Shown piece after piece: positions 44,100 to 55,700 of a DNA stretch of 64,000 nucleotides. Under the pieces are notes generated by a model. That model was not told the DNA's origin and did no database searches. It saw only the letters and a list, made by a program, of their open reading frames with translations. Source of the DNA: Nectonema munidae (lineage: Eukaryota; Nematomorpha; Nectonematoida; Nectonematidae). The stretch covers positions 1-64,000 of the forward strand of contig JAUIRK010000854.1 in NCBI GenBank assembly GCA_030549495.1, given 5' to 3'. Position 1 is the first letter of the stretch; the number at the start of each line of letters is the position of its first letter. The translations under genes were made by a program, and so were the position numbers.

Positions 44100-45560
44100 G
44101 AAATGTAAGTCTTCTTTTATTTGAAAAAAAAATTATGAATTTTTCTATGTCAATTTTTTTAGTATATTCTTTCATAAAAGAAAGAAATATTCTTCTAGAC
44201 TGAGTCATGGATTTTCTAAAAAAAAGGTCATAATCCTGTTCAAGATTGAAAAACTTCTTTCACAAACTGCTGTACTCGAACCTACCGTAAAAAGGCCTGA
44301 AGGAGAATAAGAGTCATTAATACAAAATAGCTTTAAAATACCTTCATATAGTTTATATATGTTAGGAAATGCTTCTTTAACTGGTTTGAGTACTTCAAAA
44401 ACATCAATAACGTTAGATTCTTTCTGTAATATATTCTTTTCCAACTTTAAGTTCCAAAAAAATCTGCTGAGATATATTTATATAAGGTTTCAGTTTTTCA
44501 TATTCCAAAAATCTACACTTTCAAGGAATAAATATGAAAGTGCTTTCATTATTGCGCAGTTTTTTTCATTAAACCTGAAAAAAACAATTAAAGGTCTGAA
44601 CATTTGCCCAAAACCAAACCTGTTGTCAAATTCCTCTAGAATCAATTGTAAGGTTTCATCGTAGAGAATACGAAATGTTCTGTTTTTTCTGCGTTATCAT
44701 CGAAAATATCAAAATTATTATATGTGGAACTGGTAATGTCAACATAAAATCTTATTTTCTTAAAATATCAAATTTGTTTTCGTCATCTCTGAATTCTAAC
44801 AAAACTTTCACCAAATCTTCTACCAAACTTATCCCAATAATGATATTATTATCTTTTTTCTAAATCAATTAGTGTAACTTCGAAAATGTAGTTTACTTGG
44901 AGTAGCAGGCTTCATTACACTAAGAAACTTTTCAACCATAAGCATTACAAATATTGAAGAATCGTCTTTTAAACTTTAAAGCATGAAGTAGACCCCTTGC
45001 TTTGAAAAAACATCTAGATCAAAATATTTTTTTCTTTTTACAGAGAAGATATTATTTTTCTATAATTTTTTATCAGTGAATTTAGAACTTCATAATGTGA
45101 TGTCCATCTTGTTGGAATAAATTTTTTGAATTGTTTACTGAAAATAGTAACTTTAACCTTTTTCGTGAACTTGTAATCGATTTTTCTTGCCTGTTAAGAT
45201 ATCATTTTTCATCTATAAGTACTGGTAGAAAAATATTACCTGACATCACGTAAGCGCCATCATAGCATTGACTCATAATTTTGTGTTTTTGAATTTTACA
45301 CTCATTAAGAATGTCTAGAATTGCGGTGCTGATAGAAGATGCATCGCATATGCTAATTAGTGCTTCCTTTACGGTCTTTCCTTTCAAATTTTCCATCAGC
45401 TTTCAACAGATATGTTGAGTTATTGATTTCAAGTATTATTTTTTGTAGAACAAAACTTTTTAAAGATGCAACTATTTCATTTTGTATTCATGGTGACAAA
45501 TAAGTGGAGTTTTTTGGAATGGAAACTGCGATCTTAAATTTTTCCGATAAAAATTCATCA
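44100..45560 (-). pseudogene. hAT-2 transposase remnant (ZMYM1-like lineage)
   Basis: Minus-strand pieces follow the expected order. First is FLLSNDEFLSEKFKIAVSIP with NSTYLSP and IQNEIVASL (45,600-45,440). SISTAILDILNECKIQKHKI and SQCYDGAYVMSG follow (45,330-45,230). The C-terminal hAT dimerisation block comes last (STAVCERSFSILNRI at 44,230-44,275, then KEYTKKIDIEKFI in another frame to about 44,110). Stops and frameshifts occur throughout. It is a different hAT lineage from hAT-1. Terminal repeats were not found. Confidence 0.75.
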
Positions 45561-45689
45561 TTAGATAATAAAAATCCCCCGTTCTTTGAACCAGGACTGG
45601 AAATTACCAGTGCATGTGGATACCCAATATCCTCTTCCAGCAGGTCGATCGTCGTTTTTCTTGTAATCGATTGCGTTAGCAGATAGCCT

Positions 45690-46286
45690 CCTTGAAACGA
45701 CATTCGTTAGCCTTGTGATTGGGTTTGCCGCAGCGGTGCTTTTTTGCATCACTTAGCTCCTTTGGTGTCGTTTTGAGCAGATTCTTCTTACTTCCAGCCA
45801 TGTTCTCAAGCAGCTTCTCCATAAGCTGTCTTTGCTGATCTATCTGCTGTTGCATGAGCTTGAGTAGATTCTTGGTTTCTGCCATGGTGCGAGACACTGA
45901 TCTTGTTCAATCCGATGACGGCAATGGACTTGAGTCTTGTGGATGTTTTGAGCAAGATCCTACTGACTGCGCCAGAAAGTCTCGGTTATGTTTTCACTAG
46001 AGACAGAGTAAAGTAAAAGAAGGTACACTTTATTGAAAGGTGTGTCTATTCTGGAAAACACACACTAGTATTTATACATTGGAAATATACTATGCAAATT
46101 TCCAGTAATAACTCTAATCAAATGAATGGATCTTGTAAGAAACTATTTCCATTGACTTGATAGGACTTCATGCAAATTCTTCTTTAATTTGCATGCCATT
46201 TGGAAGAGGGAAACAATTTTGTACTTGTGCCGAGAGAAAATTGTGCAAACGCTTTGCAAACGCCTTATTTGCATAAGCTGCCAACA
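45690..46286 (-). mobile_element. Ty3/Gypsy-type LTR retrotransposon fossil: one LTR and the start of gag
   Basis: On the minus strand an LTR-like segment begins TGTTGGCAGC at 46,286 and carries AATAAAGTGTACC near its 3' side. A primer-binding-site-like TGGCGCAGTC lies near 45,970-45,980, and a short leader leads to a gag-like frame with one zinc-knuckle motif. Only this 5' portion is present. Pol and a second LTR were not seen, so it is broken and cannot be dated by LTR comparison. It abuts hAT-2. Confidence 0.7.
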
Positions 46287-46289
46287 CTT

Positions 46290-48337
46290 ACATTATCATG
46301 TATTCTAATAATAATCATTACATCGTATAAATCATCATACATGTCTTATAAACAAGCAGCGACTCTTACTTATAGAAACCTGACCCCCTGAAATAAACGT
46401 ATTAATAAAAAAATTCATTCAAAATGAAAAGCAGATAATTAATCTTAGAAAAGCAATGCCATCAGTTAAAGCTCTTGATGTTCGAAAATTTATAGTCTGT
46501 TTTTTTTTCTTCATTTACTTTGTGGGACAGTGATCTAAGTGGGTCATAATTAGATAAAATTTTAAATTCAGCACGACGATATGATCAATGCTAAAATTAC
46601 AAACAAAATGGTGAGCTAATAACAGGTAGGTCAAGAGAAGAAGGAGCACATCTCTGATAAAAGAGGAATGGCGTCGAATTTCTCATCATCAGCCGATCGC
46701 AATTATTGCTTCAGATTGTACCTACCATGTGTGTCGAGTCTCACTTTTCACTCCTCTCTCTCTTCTTATGCATGGTGTCCTCTAAATTAAAAAAAAATTA
46801 GCGCGCACACACACACACAACGATTAGTATAAAAAAATTAATAATCCCTATCAGAACACAGATAGATGATATCCATATATCCGCTATGCTTCTGCCTTCC
46901 CTCCATCAATCAATCATCATCTCACAAGAGAAGGAAGGAAAGAGAACTTTTACATAATCAGTGTATTTGTGTGATGAATGACAGGAATTAATTACGCGAA
47001 TTTGCACATATTTGTACTCCATACAGCGATTGACTGATTTCACACTTCGACTGAAAGATAATAATATATATGTAAAGTTCAATACAAATTCATCAAAGCG
47101 TATTTGACAGGAAGAAGGTTTCTTGCGCATGCATGAGACAGAGAGAGAGATAATTATAGTGAATAAAGCGGACGACAGAGAGATAAAGAGTCACCTTCTG
47201 TTTTCCATGACGAAATCGTCTGCCATGAAATTGATTGAAGTGACCTTGTGTAGTTTCTAACTCATTTCAAAGTAGTATGAGCCTTTTTCTCGTTAATACG
47301 AAATCAATATACCAATCATCGTCATTCTGCATCATTGCATCGTCCTCATTGTGCGCCTTTTCTGATATTACACTATTTTAATTTCTCTTCTACTGTACTC
47401 TCCTCCTTCTGTTCACCTCCTTCCTTCCTGAATAGTGTTTACTCCATAAACTAGAAATTTGTTTTTGTCTCTATTTCATTCAGCTCTATAATGGTAAATT
47501 AATACCCCTTTTCCCATTTTTTTCCTACACTTTGAATCTCAATAGATGATCTCAGTGCTCCGTAATCTTATTTCATTTAAAATACACATATGTAAATTTC
47601 AAAATTTGTCAACATTGAAAGTATATAATTAAAGCAAAACAGATTTTTGATCCAGGTTTTTGAAGCCTGATCCCAGGTGTAACCTTTTTAATGAATTTTT
47701 ATATTTTTACAAGACATTTTTTTGCCGATCTTAGTGTCCCATTTTACCTGGAAGGGTTCGCTAATCCGTCACTAAATATTTCTGAAACTTTGTTTGGCAA
47801 CGGAGTTAGTGTCTTATAAAATAACAAACGAAAACGGTAAGAATATAAGTAACAAACTTACAATTTATATTTTATCCTTAACTTCTAAAGCATCCTTTTT
47901 TAATCGTAGGCGAATTTGCGACTTTTGGACCTAAATAGAATTCAGTGGGGGGGGGGGGGACTTTTTAGAAAATATTTCGGCATTGTATTTAAAAAATGTA
48001 TACTAATATTTTCAAAATCTTACTTATATATGAATATAAAGTAAGATTTTTCTAATCATAAATCTCCGCTGAAAGATAACTTATTGTTGGGAATTGGGGA
48101 TTTGTTCAAGCTTTAAATGGAAGAAATTTTATTATATTTGAATCTGTAAAAGAGGAAATTTTTAGGAAGAACTATTGAATATAAATAGATTTTTAAGAAT
48201 TTAAATTTTGAAAAAAAAGTTTGCAGTTTTTTTTCATTTTTTTATATTATAATGGGCGATTTTGAATTTAAGAATCTCAGTGGGTACAAAAAGGTTCAAA
48301 AACCGTGTAGTATGCAAAATTTTGAATGATGTTAGAA
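46290..48337. other. Unassigned stretch, no gene called
   Basis: Between about 46,600 and 47,450 base composition is more even. It includes a (CA)n run at 46,803-46,820 and CT/GA-rich patches, so this is one of the least repeat-like stretches in the window. A poly-G run lies at about 47,947-47,959. I see no convincing exon. A regulatory region or distal untranslated exon is possible but unsupported. Confidence 0.4.
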
Positions 48338-48678
48338 CAGGGCCGTATTAAAGGGGAGGGCAGTGGGGATGGGGGAATTGCCCCGCGGCGCCATTTCATT
48401 TTCCTACCTAGGAAGCACTATGGGATTGATTTTGACGAAGTCATCGATAATTTTGCTGCTGCTAAAACACGAAAAATGAACATCTAATGGAGACTGTCTT
48501 CGACTCAGTCAGTATATATCTGAATTATGTGGCTTAATAAAAATGTGAGCATTTTTTTTCTAAATCACTTTTTAAGCCAGAATGGGGTGGGGATGAGTGT
48601 GAAAAGAAGGAACAAGGGGTGAGGGGCTCCATTCAGGACCTTTGTCCTGGGGCGCAACTATCCCTTGATACGGCTTTG
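48338..48678. mobile_element. 341-bp hAT MITE with perfect 8-bp duplication
   Basis: The ends are CAGGGCCGTATTAAAGGG and, in reverse complement, CAAAGCCGTATCAAGGG. The target TGTTAGAA is exact on both sides (48,330-48,337 and 48,679-48,686). Both ends carry G-rich subterminal runs (GGGGATGGGGG; GGGGTGGGGATG). No coding sequence is present. The intact duplication suggests a fairly young insertion. Confidence 0.92.
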
Positions 48679-48686
48679 TGTTAGAA

Positions 48687-51087
48687 TAGCTTCTTTTTTT
48701 TAATTAAAAACACCTCAATATCAATACAAGTAATGAAAATGTGAAAATTACGATTTTTTCAAATTCTTTATAATATGTGGATTCTAGCGAATTACATACA
48801 AGCTCGATAATCCAAAAAACCGGCATCCCTTTAAAAAACTCAGAGGAATTAAATCAGTCAGATTTTTGAAGTCTGATTCATATGTGGTATAAAAATTATC
48901 CATACATTTTGCAAATTGTACCTTGATGGCGCTTCTTGAGGAAAACAATGTTCCTGGCTCTGCATGTGTTTCCCGTACCTTGAGTCGGCAATGGCTATAT
49001 GTGTATAGAAGTGATTCCAAAAGTTTTTGAGCAAGTCCTTGAGAGAATATCCATGTGTATGATAAAATCAAAAACTCATGTCACTATGAGTTTATCTCAA
49101 CGGCGCACATCCTGGGGGAGGGGCTAAAAATCCAAAAACAACAAAATATAGTTCAAACTAGTTTAAAAGTGGTTTACAGTAACTTTTTTTCCTTTAAAAA
49201 ATTCTTTTATTTAGTTATCCGGTTTAAGAACATTTATCTAAATTTAAAAATAATAAAAAATATTTTCCTGGACATAATATCCCTTTTTACAAATATTAAC
49301 AGGGAAATGTTGAGTGGGCAGGTGTCCTACACTTTTCACACTCCTAGTTACTCAGAAGTTTATTTGTTTAGAACTTAGATTTTTATAATTATTGCACACA
49401 TTTTTCAGGCATATTAATTAATACATTAAAATATTATATATTATAATAAGAAGCTGGTCAATTTGGGCTATACATATATTTAAATTCATACTGACTTAAG
49501 GCCGAATTGTCACCGAACCTTATAAAGTACTGTTTTAACGGCTATTACTAAGCTATCCGTTTTAATTAACGTCTGTTTTTTAAATCTACGAACGGGCTTC
49601 ACTCATAAACGAACTTCTTTTGGGCGATTAACTGAATTACACACCGCCAAATGCAGAAACTCTCCGAAAATCAAAATCCCGCTACCACTCCGAAAACAAA
49701 ATTAACAGTGATTACTTTTCAGAGATTTTGGTATCGTCAATTTTATTTTTCGGCGATTTTGATCGCTGAGATTTTAGTTTAAGGCGATTTTGAGTCAGAA
49801 CCCAAAAGGTTATACAAAGAACTTTGTATGCATTTTCTTTGTTATTTAGTTTGTTAAATAATTAAATAATGTGTTAATTAGAAAATGGTCTTCGATAGCG
49901 CTAATGTAAACTAATTTATTTAGGGACCCAGGTAACAAGATCAGTAATCATCGTAAAATTTATCGATTTCGATGTTGATTATAAAGAATAGCTCGATCTA
50001 GGCGATGCCAATGCTAAATAATCAATAAATAAATTTTAGCAATTTATAAAAATTAATTGTGAAGAAAATCCACAGGTATATTGATTTAATTTCATCTTCT
50101 ATTCTAGTCATTATTACTGCCATTGAATTTTTTCATATGCAGCATCAAGTTTCCGATTTATCGAGAAAAAGGGAATTGTATTGCGATTTTGCAGACTCGA
50201 GATTTTTTTTAGAAAAATTAGAATAAAGGCATAATGCATAATAAGTTGTTGAACTCTGGAAACTTTACGGCATTCAGGGGCACCCTGGTGCTATTTTGTA
50301 GCATTTTTTTGTAAAGTAAACTTTTTCTGAATTTTTTATATGCAAACTCTTTGTGAATGAATGCCAGATTATTTCGCGTTATACACAAGGAACATGCTAC
50401 AAATCTGAGATACAACAACTATTCCTTCACAAAATGAAAGTAATTCTGCTTTAACTGTAACTATTATGCTGAAAAATTGGAAATGAAAGAGAAGGCTCTG
50501 AATTCGCCACTTGCGACACCCATATGAAAAAATATTGATAATATGAAAATAAAGCAAAAGAAAGATGAAGCATACAAATGTATACGTTGAGATTGCAAAA
50601 GCATAACTGTTTTCACATAGTTAGATTTAGTGTCAAAATTTTAAGAAATTAAAAACTATCTATACTTTTTGAGATCATAATTCGTAAAAACAACCATGAG
50701 AAATTTTTCTAATTATTTTTTTATAAAATACAATGATTATTGCTATAACAATAGTAAAAATTTTATATTAATTAAACTAATAAAAAGTAATACTTGTAAT
50801 GTAATATCAAATATATTTGGCAAAATCCTTTTATCAATCTTATGGCGCCCTTATGTACCGGGTAATACTGGTTGGGAACTGCTTTAATCGCACATTTTTA
50901 CAAGGTTCCTAGATACCTATTTTGTCATCGTAAAATTCTAGAATGGTAAATTTTCAGGAATCAGCCCATTTTTTAATTCTACGGCGAACAATCTATAGAG
51001 TATATTTTAACGAAAACCCGAGTCCAAATTTGGAATATCAGATGTTTGATAGAACTTGTATATCAGATTTGTGGTATGTTTACCTCA
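48687..51087. other. AT-rich stretch, no gene seen
   Basis: Possible transposon ends occur, such as CTCGATAATCCAAAAAACCGGC near 48,807. No exon is recognised. Fold-back F3 lies inside and is listed separately. Confidence 0.4.
49660..49802. repeat. Fold-back element F3 (AAAATCCC type)
   Basis: It begins CTCCGAAAATCAAAATCCCG with CCGAAAACAAAATTA and ends with the complement-like series GATTTTGGTATCG, GGCGATTTTGATCGC and AGGCGATTTTGAG. It has the same architecture as F1 at 37,612. Confidence 0.7.
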
Positions 51088-51217
51088 ACAATTTACGGCC
51101 AATGTTCCTATTTTGGAACAAGTAATTTCATCTTCGTCTGCTTTTTTCAATGACTTTAAATATAAAGCGTCTGCGTTTTTTTAGATATCGTCTGCTTTGC
51201 TTGGCTAACTAAATGGG
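51088..51217 (+). mobile_element. TTAA-MITE copy 4 (130 bp)
   Basis: It runs from ACAATTTACGGCCAATGTT to CTAACTAAATGGG and is followed by TTAA. The left target has decayed. The interior matches copies 2 and 3 closely. Confidence 0.85.
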
Positions 51218-51825
51218 TTAATGACGTGAAACACGGAACGCACAAAATCATTTTAGGGGTTAGAGGGGGATGATGGGAAAATTTTTTTTTATTCTATTTA
51301 CTTTAACAATTGTCTCTCAATGTATTCATTTTAAACAAAATTGTTCTTTTTTTCATTTTTCATTCATAAAGAATGAAATTAATATATAAAAGCTATAATA
51401 TCTAACAATCAAAAAAATTTACCAAATAAATGAACTCACGATGATATAAAAGGAAAATAAGTAAAACTTTTATTCAAACAAGTTGAAAACTTTATTACTT
51501 TTCGGCCACTCTGATCTTCTTTAGATAAATAAACAAATCGTTAAATGAACACGAGAAAAGAGGGAATGACTTATAAGTATAATAATACTTATTTTCCTAT
51601 TATATCCCTCAACTTTTATTCATGATCAGCAACATTTCCTTTAACTCACGATATATATTTAACTAACCAAATTAACTAGCTAATTGACCATTAATATCGG
51701 CCAGCACCCATCCTCTTCCTCAACTTCTTAGATGTGCTCCACCGCACGAAACATCCTTTAAAATTACATTGTAAAAGATGTGTTGACGATTCGTTTTCAG
51801 AGAGATGTTCTAATAGTGTGTTGTT

Positions 51826-52015
51826 CGATCTATTACGTCGCTGTTGCATTCGATTATGTCCTTGTACTAGAACTTAAACACTTTTTTCTATTTTAACTAT
51901 ATAAAATTTCAAATAAGAAAACATTTAATAATTTCGCGATTACTGTTGTACGGGTTTTTTTGTCAAAATATGTTGCGCTAATCAAATGCAACAACGACGA
52001 AATAGATCGAAAAAC
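51826..52015. repeat. Inverted repeat with ~33-bp arms
   Basis: The left arm contains TTCGATCTATTACGTCGCTG and TTGCATTCGATTA. The right arm, in reverse complement, contains TTCGATCTATTTCGTCGTTG and TTGCATTTGATTA. About 110 bp lies between. It could be a MITE, with an outer end CAGGGTTTTTCGATC on the right, or a stem-loop. I found no clear target duplication. Confidence 0.75.
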
Positions 52016-52742
52016 CCTGATCCACAGCCCCGGTAGAGTCAAAATAAAACTAATCAGAGTCCAGTAGAGATTCCTTTAGGTCCATCTCATGCTCATCCCA
52101 CAAGTAATTATCCTGGGTTCCATCTAAAGAGTTTCTGATACCACACTTTAAAAACGCAGATTGGATCATGGATTTTGGGATCTCATTCCAACAATCTAAG
52201 ATCCACGGCAAATGGTAGGTACATCCACTATAAATGCGTTATTGTCTGTTCGAAATTGTATACGTGTGAGTAAATGGTATTACTTGGTTGAAATTCTGTG
52301 CGCGTGAGATAGTTAATTGTTGAATAAGTTAATTGAAATGTTGAGTGAGTCAACATGGTTTGTAATAAGATGAAAATTTTGCCAAATCAGGGGTGCGGCT
52401 AATGCGTGGGCAAATACGGTAAGTTTAATTAATTCTGAATTTTACCCAAAACGTTTAATGTTCAGTTATTTTTAGTAAAAAATGTTAAGAAGAAATGAAA
52501 CTTAATCAAGCACAATTTACCTGTATTGATTAAAAAACACAATCTTTTAATTAGAGCTTCATTTATAGGGACGATTTTTAATCATTAAAAAAGTAATTAA
52601 TTGAAGAGGACTAAGACAAGACATTACTGAAAGGTTCTTACCACTGTAAAATAATTTTAGTTCGACTTATCTTCGGAGAATCACCATATATTGCTCTATA
52701 AGGGTTACGACAAAACTGTGTTTTACTTCATTTGTTTTTCAG

Positions 52743-55700
52743 GGAATCAAAGCGAGATGCTCAATATGCACGAAGAACATAAGTGATGACATATTATTTC
52801 GCGAATTGAAAGCTTTTTGCAGAGACTGTGAAAGTGCGAACATATGTGAACAAGGTGGAATCTGCCTCAATTGCAATCAAACCTTTCTTCCTGGTCTATC
52901 ATTTCTTTAAAATATTACCTCTAAATTCGCGTATATATTAGAGATTTTGAAAATTCATATAAATTCTAATCAAAGATTTTTTTGTTGCGTTGAAATATTT
53001 AGCTTAAAATAAATTGCAGACTAGATTTTTTAAGACTTTTTCATTTTATATTGAAAAATTTAAGAGAAATTTTTAAACAATATCGGAAACTTGGATGAAT
53101 GCGAGTATGCAAATTTTGATTAATCCTATCGCACAAGGTTTCGCTTATATAGAAAATTTGATGTCATTATTCAAGCGGCTATGGCAGAACAGTTGAGACG
53201 TTGGAACAGTGATGCCATCGTTTCCTTAGGTCGCAGTTCGATTTGCAGAAATTTAAATCCTTCATCTTATTTTTTATATTTGAAGCTTATTTGATAATGT
53301 TTTTTGGCTTCGATAATCATCCGTCAGTCTCGAAGATCCGTCATTTTTTTAAGGAACCGAATGTGAAGGAAAGACGTCGTACCAATTTAAAGAAAATATG
53401 TTTATTTTATTAAATGATGATGTTTTTCATGTGGAATTATTTTTATAAAAGTAAAAATGAATCATGTAATGTAAAGGATATTGGTAAAAAATCCTTAAAT
53501 TTTTGACCCTCACTCCAACTTCACAAATTCTGTATATCTTATATAAAAACTAGGAAATACCAGAACACGTTTAAATTATAATATAATATAGTCAAAAAGG
53601 CGGTGTGTATTTTTTCACGCAATCCTCTGATATACACCACAATCAATACCTTTATTCCTTTTTTCAATCTTTTTTAATTCGCCCTCTACCTTCAACAAAT
53701 TCCACATTTCATTTGATAAACATCTTTTTAAACGTTTTAACGTAACTTTTGTGTGCGACATTTTCACGCAATACTTGGCAACCCTTATCTTTATAAAAGC
53801 TCTCGTTAAAAGAAAGAAAACCTTTTCCAAAAAGTGAGATGAAAAATAAATAATATATAGCAAACATATTTTATTTTTTTGATGATTCCACTCTACCTCT
53901 GATTTTGACTATTGAAACCGATTTTTCAATTTGTATAATAGTTGACAAGTGCTCAACTAACTTCTAAATGAGCTTTAATGTGTAAAATTTTGGAAATTAT
54001 AAACTAAACATGCAATGTTGAACCCCTCTACTACTTTGACGCCAAGATTTTGATTGGCCATTGCTTTCCTTCAAAGTAGTCTAACTCTTTAGGACAGAAG
54101 AAGTGGGAGACTTGCAATAAGGAGTATCACAACATTTGCTTCTTGTGCTCGCACTGCAACTGCATCATCGAGAGTGGAAAGTATCTCATTCACGACTCCT
54201 CCTACATCTGCCACAATTGCTTCTACAACGATGTCCTCAAAACGTGCTCAGTTTGCAATCAGGTATGTCGCATTCATAATGATTGCAATGTATTTATTTT
54301 ATATAGAAAGTTTTTGATTTCTTGGAAGAAAATTTGATCAGAATATTTTTTTTTGCAAAAAAATTATTTTGTTTAAAATTATTGTTTGTATTTAGTTAAT
54401 ATTATTTTTGTAGTTTTTTATGATTTATTTTTTAGTCCTTAGAAATTTAACTTATTTTTGAAAAATTCACATTTTTGATTTTTAAAACTTTAGAAGACCA
54501 TATATCTAATATATCAACTAAGACCATACCGGTCAATTGACCGGACGAGTGTGTTATGTTCAATTAAATTATAATCAATGTGATAACGCATGTATCACTA
54601 GCATAGCATAAAGACAAAAAATGTTTACCAAAGGGACAATAAAATTTATTGATTTTAAGTCGTTAAATTACATGCGTATATATACATATTGCTTTTCAAT
54701 TTCGAAAAAATATTTTCTTTCAATTCATACATCAACAACTATTACCATTTATAATTTTCATTTTTTTTCAAGAATTCTTTACTGTTTTGTTTCATATTTC
54801 AGTGGATTCTCATTAATTTCATGTCTAAAGTAAAAAACAGTTGATAGAACTAACTCTTATGAATTCTCTAATTCAAGTGATTTTTTTTCAATATCTGAAA
54901 GTTTTGAAGCTGTCTCCGACACAGATTCTGATTCCAGTAATGATGACTCCGCTTTTCATTTTTCATACAATATTCCTACTTTTCAATCTTAAGACAAAAC
55001 CTTTTGGACATCTGAAATTCTTTCGAGAAGTAAAACTTATTCACGCAAGCTTCTTCGTAAGTCTGTTTTACCTACTTCTTTTATAAGGAATCGTGTAAAC
55101 ATTTGCATTCATATCTTCATGGAGTTGTTAGGATTCAAGAATATAGATGAATTAATCACATGTACTATGAAATAAGCAAAAAGAAGAAACAAATAATGTA
55201 GGATTTTCCTTATCCTTTTCAAAATACTTTAAAGAGAAGAAGTGAGCGTTTGAAATACAAATTACGGAAGCAATGTATTCAATGAGATCATGTCTCGTAA
55301 TGATTTCAAAAATCTCTCTTATCTACGCTTTGACGACAAAAACTCTCCTTCTCTAAGAAAATAAAAAGATCCATTCACAACGATTCTTTCACTTTGGAGT
55401 AATGTAACGGAAATCTTTCAAAAGTGCTATTTTCTTCATGGATCATTCACGGTTGACGAACAGCTTTATCCATCTTGTAGCAGATGAAAATTCATTCAAT
55501 ATATGCCCGGTAAACCATTCAAGTTTGGAATAGGGTTCTGTATGCTTTGTGATACTCATGGTTACTGTTTTGCAATCACTTCCTTATATGTAAAGATAAA
55601 TCTCGAATCCATTTTGGACAAGGAGAGCATATTGTTATGAAGTTAATAAATTCGGATAAAGGAATTGGTATTTAAATTTCACTTGCGACAATTTTTTCAC

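Noticed and set aside
52375-52425. First exon of the LIM gene ending in GTAAGT
   Set aside because: The phase that would fit has no start codon, and the sequence (CAGGGGTGCGGCTAATGCG) looks like a DNA-transposon terminus.
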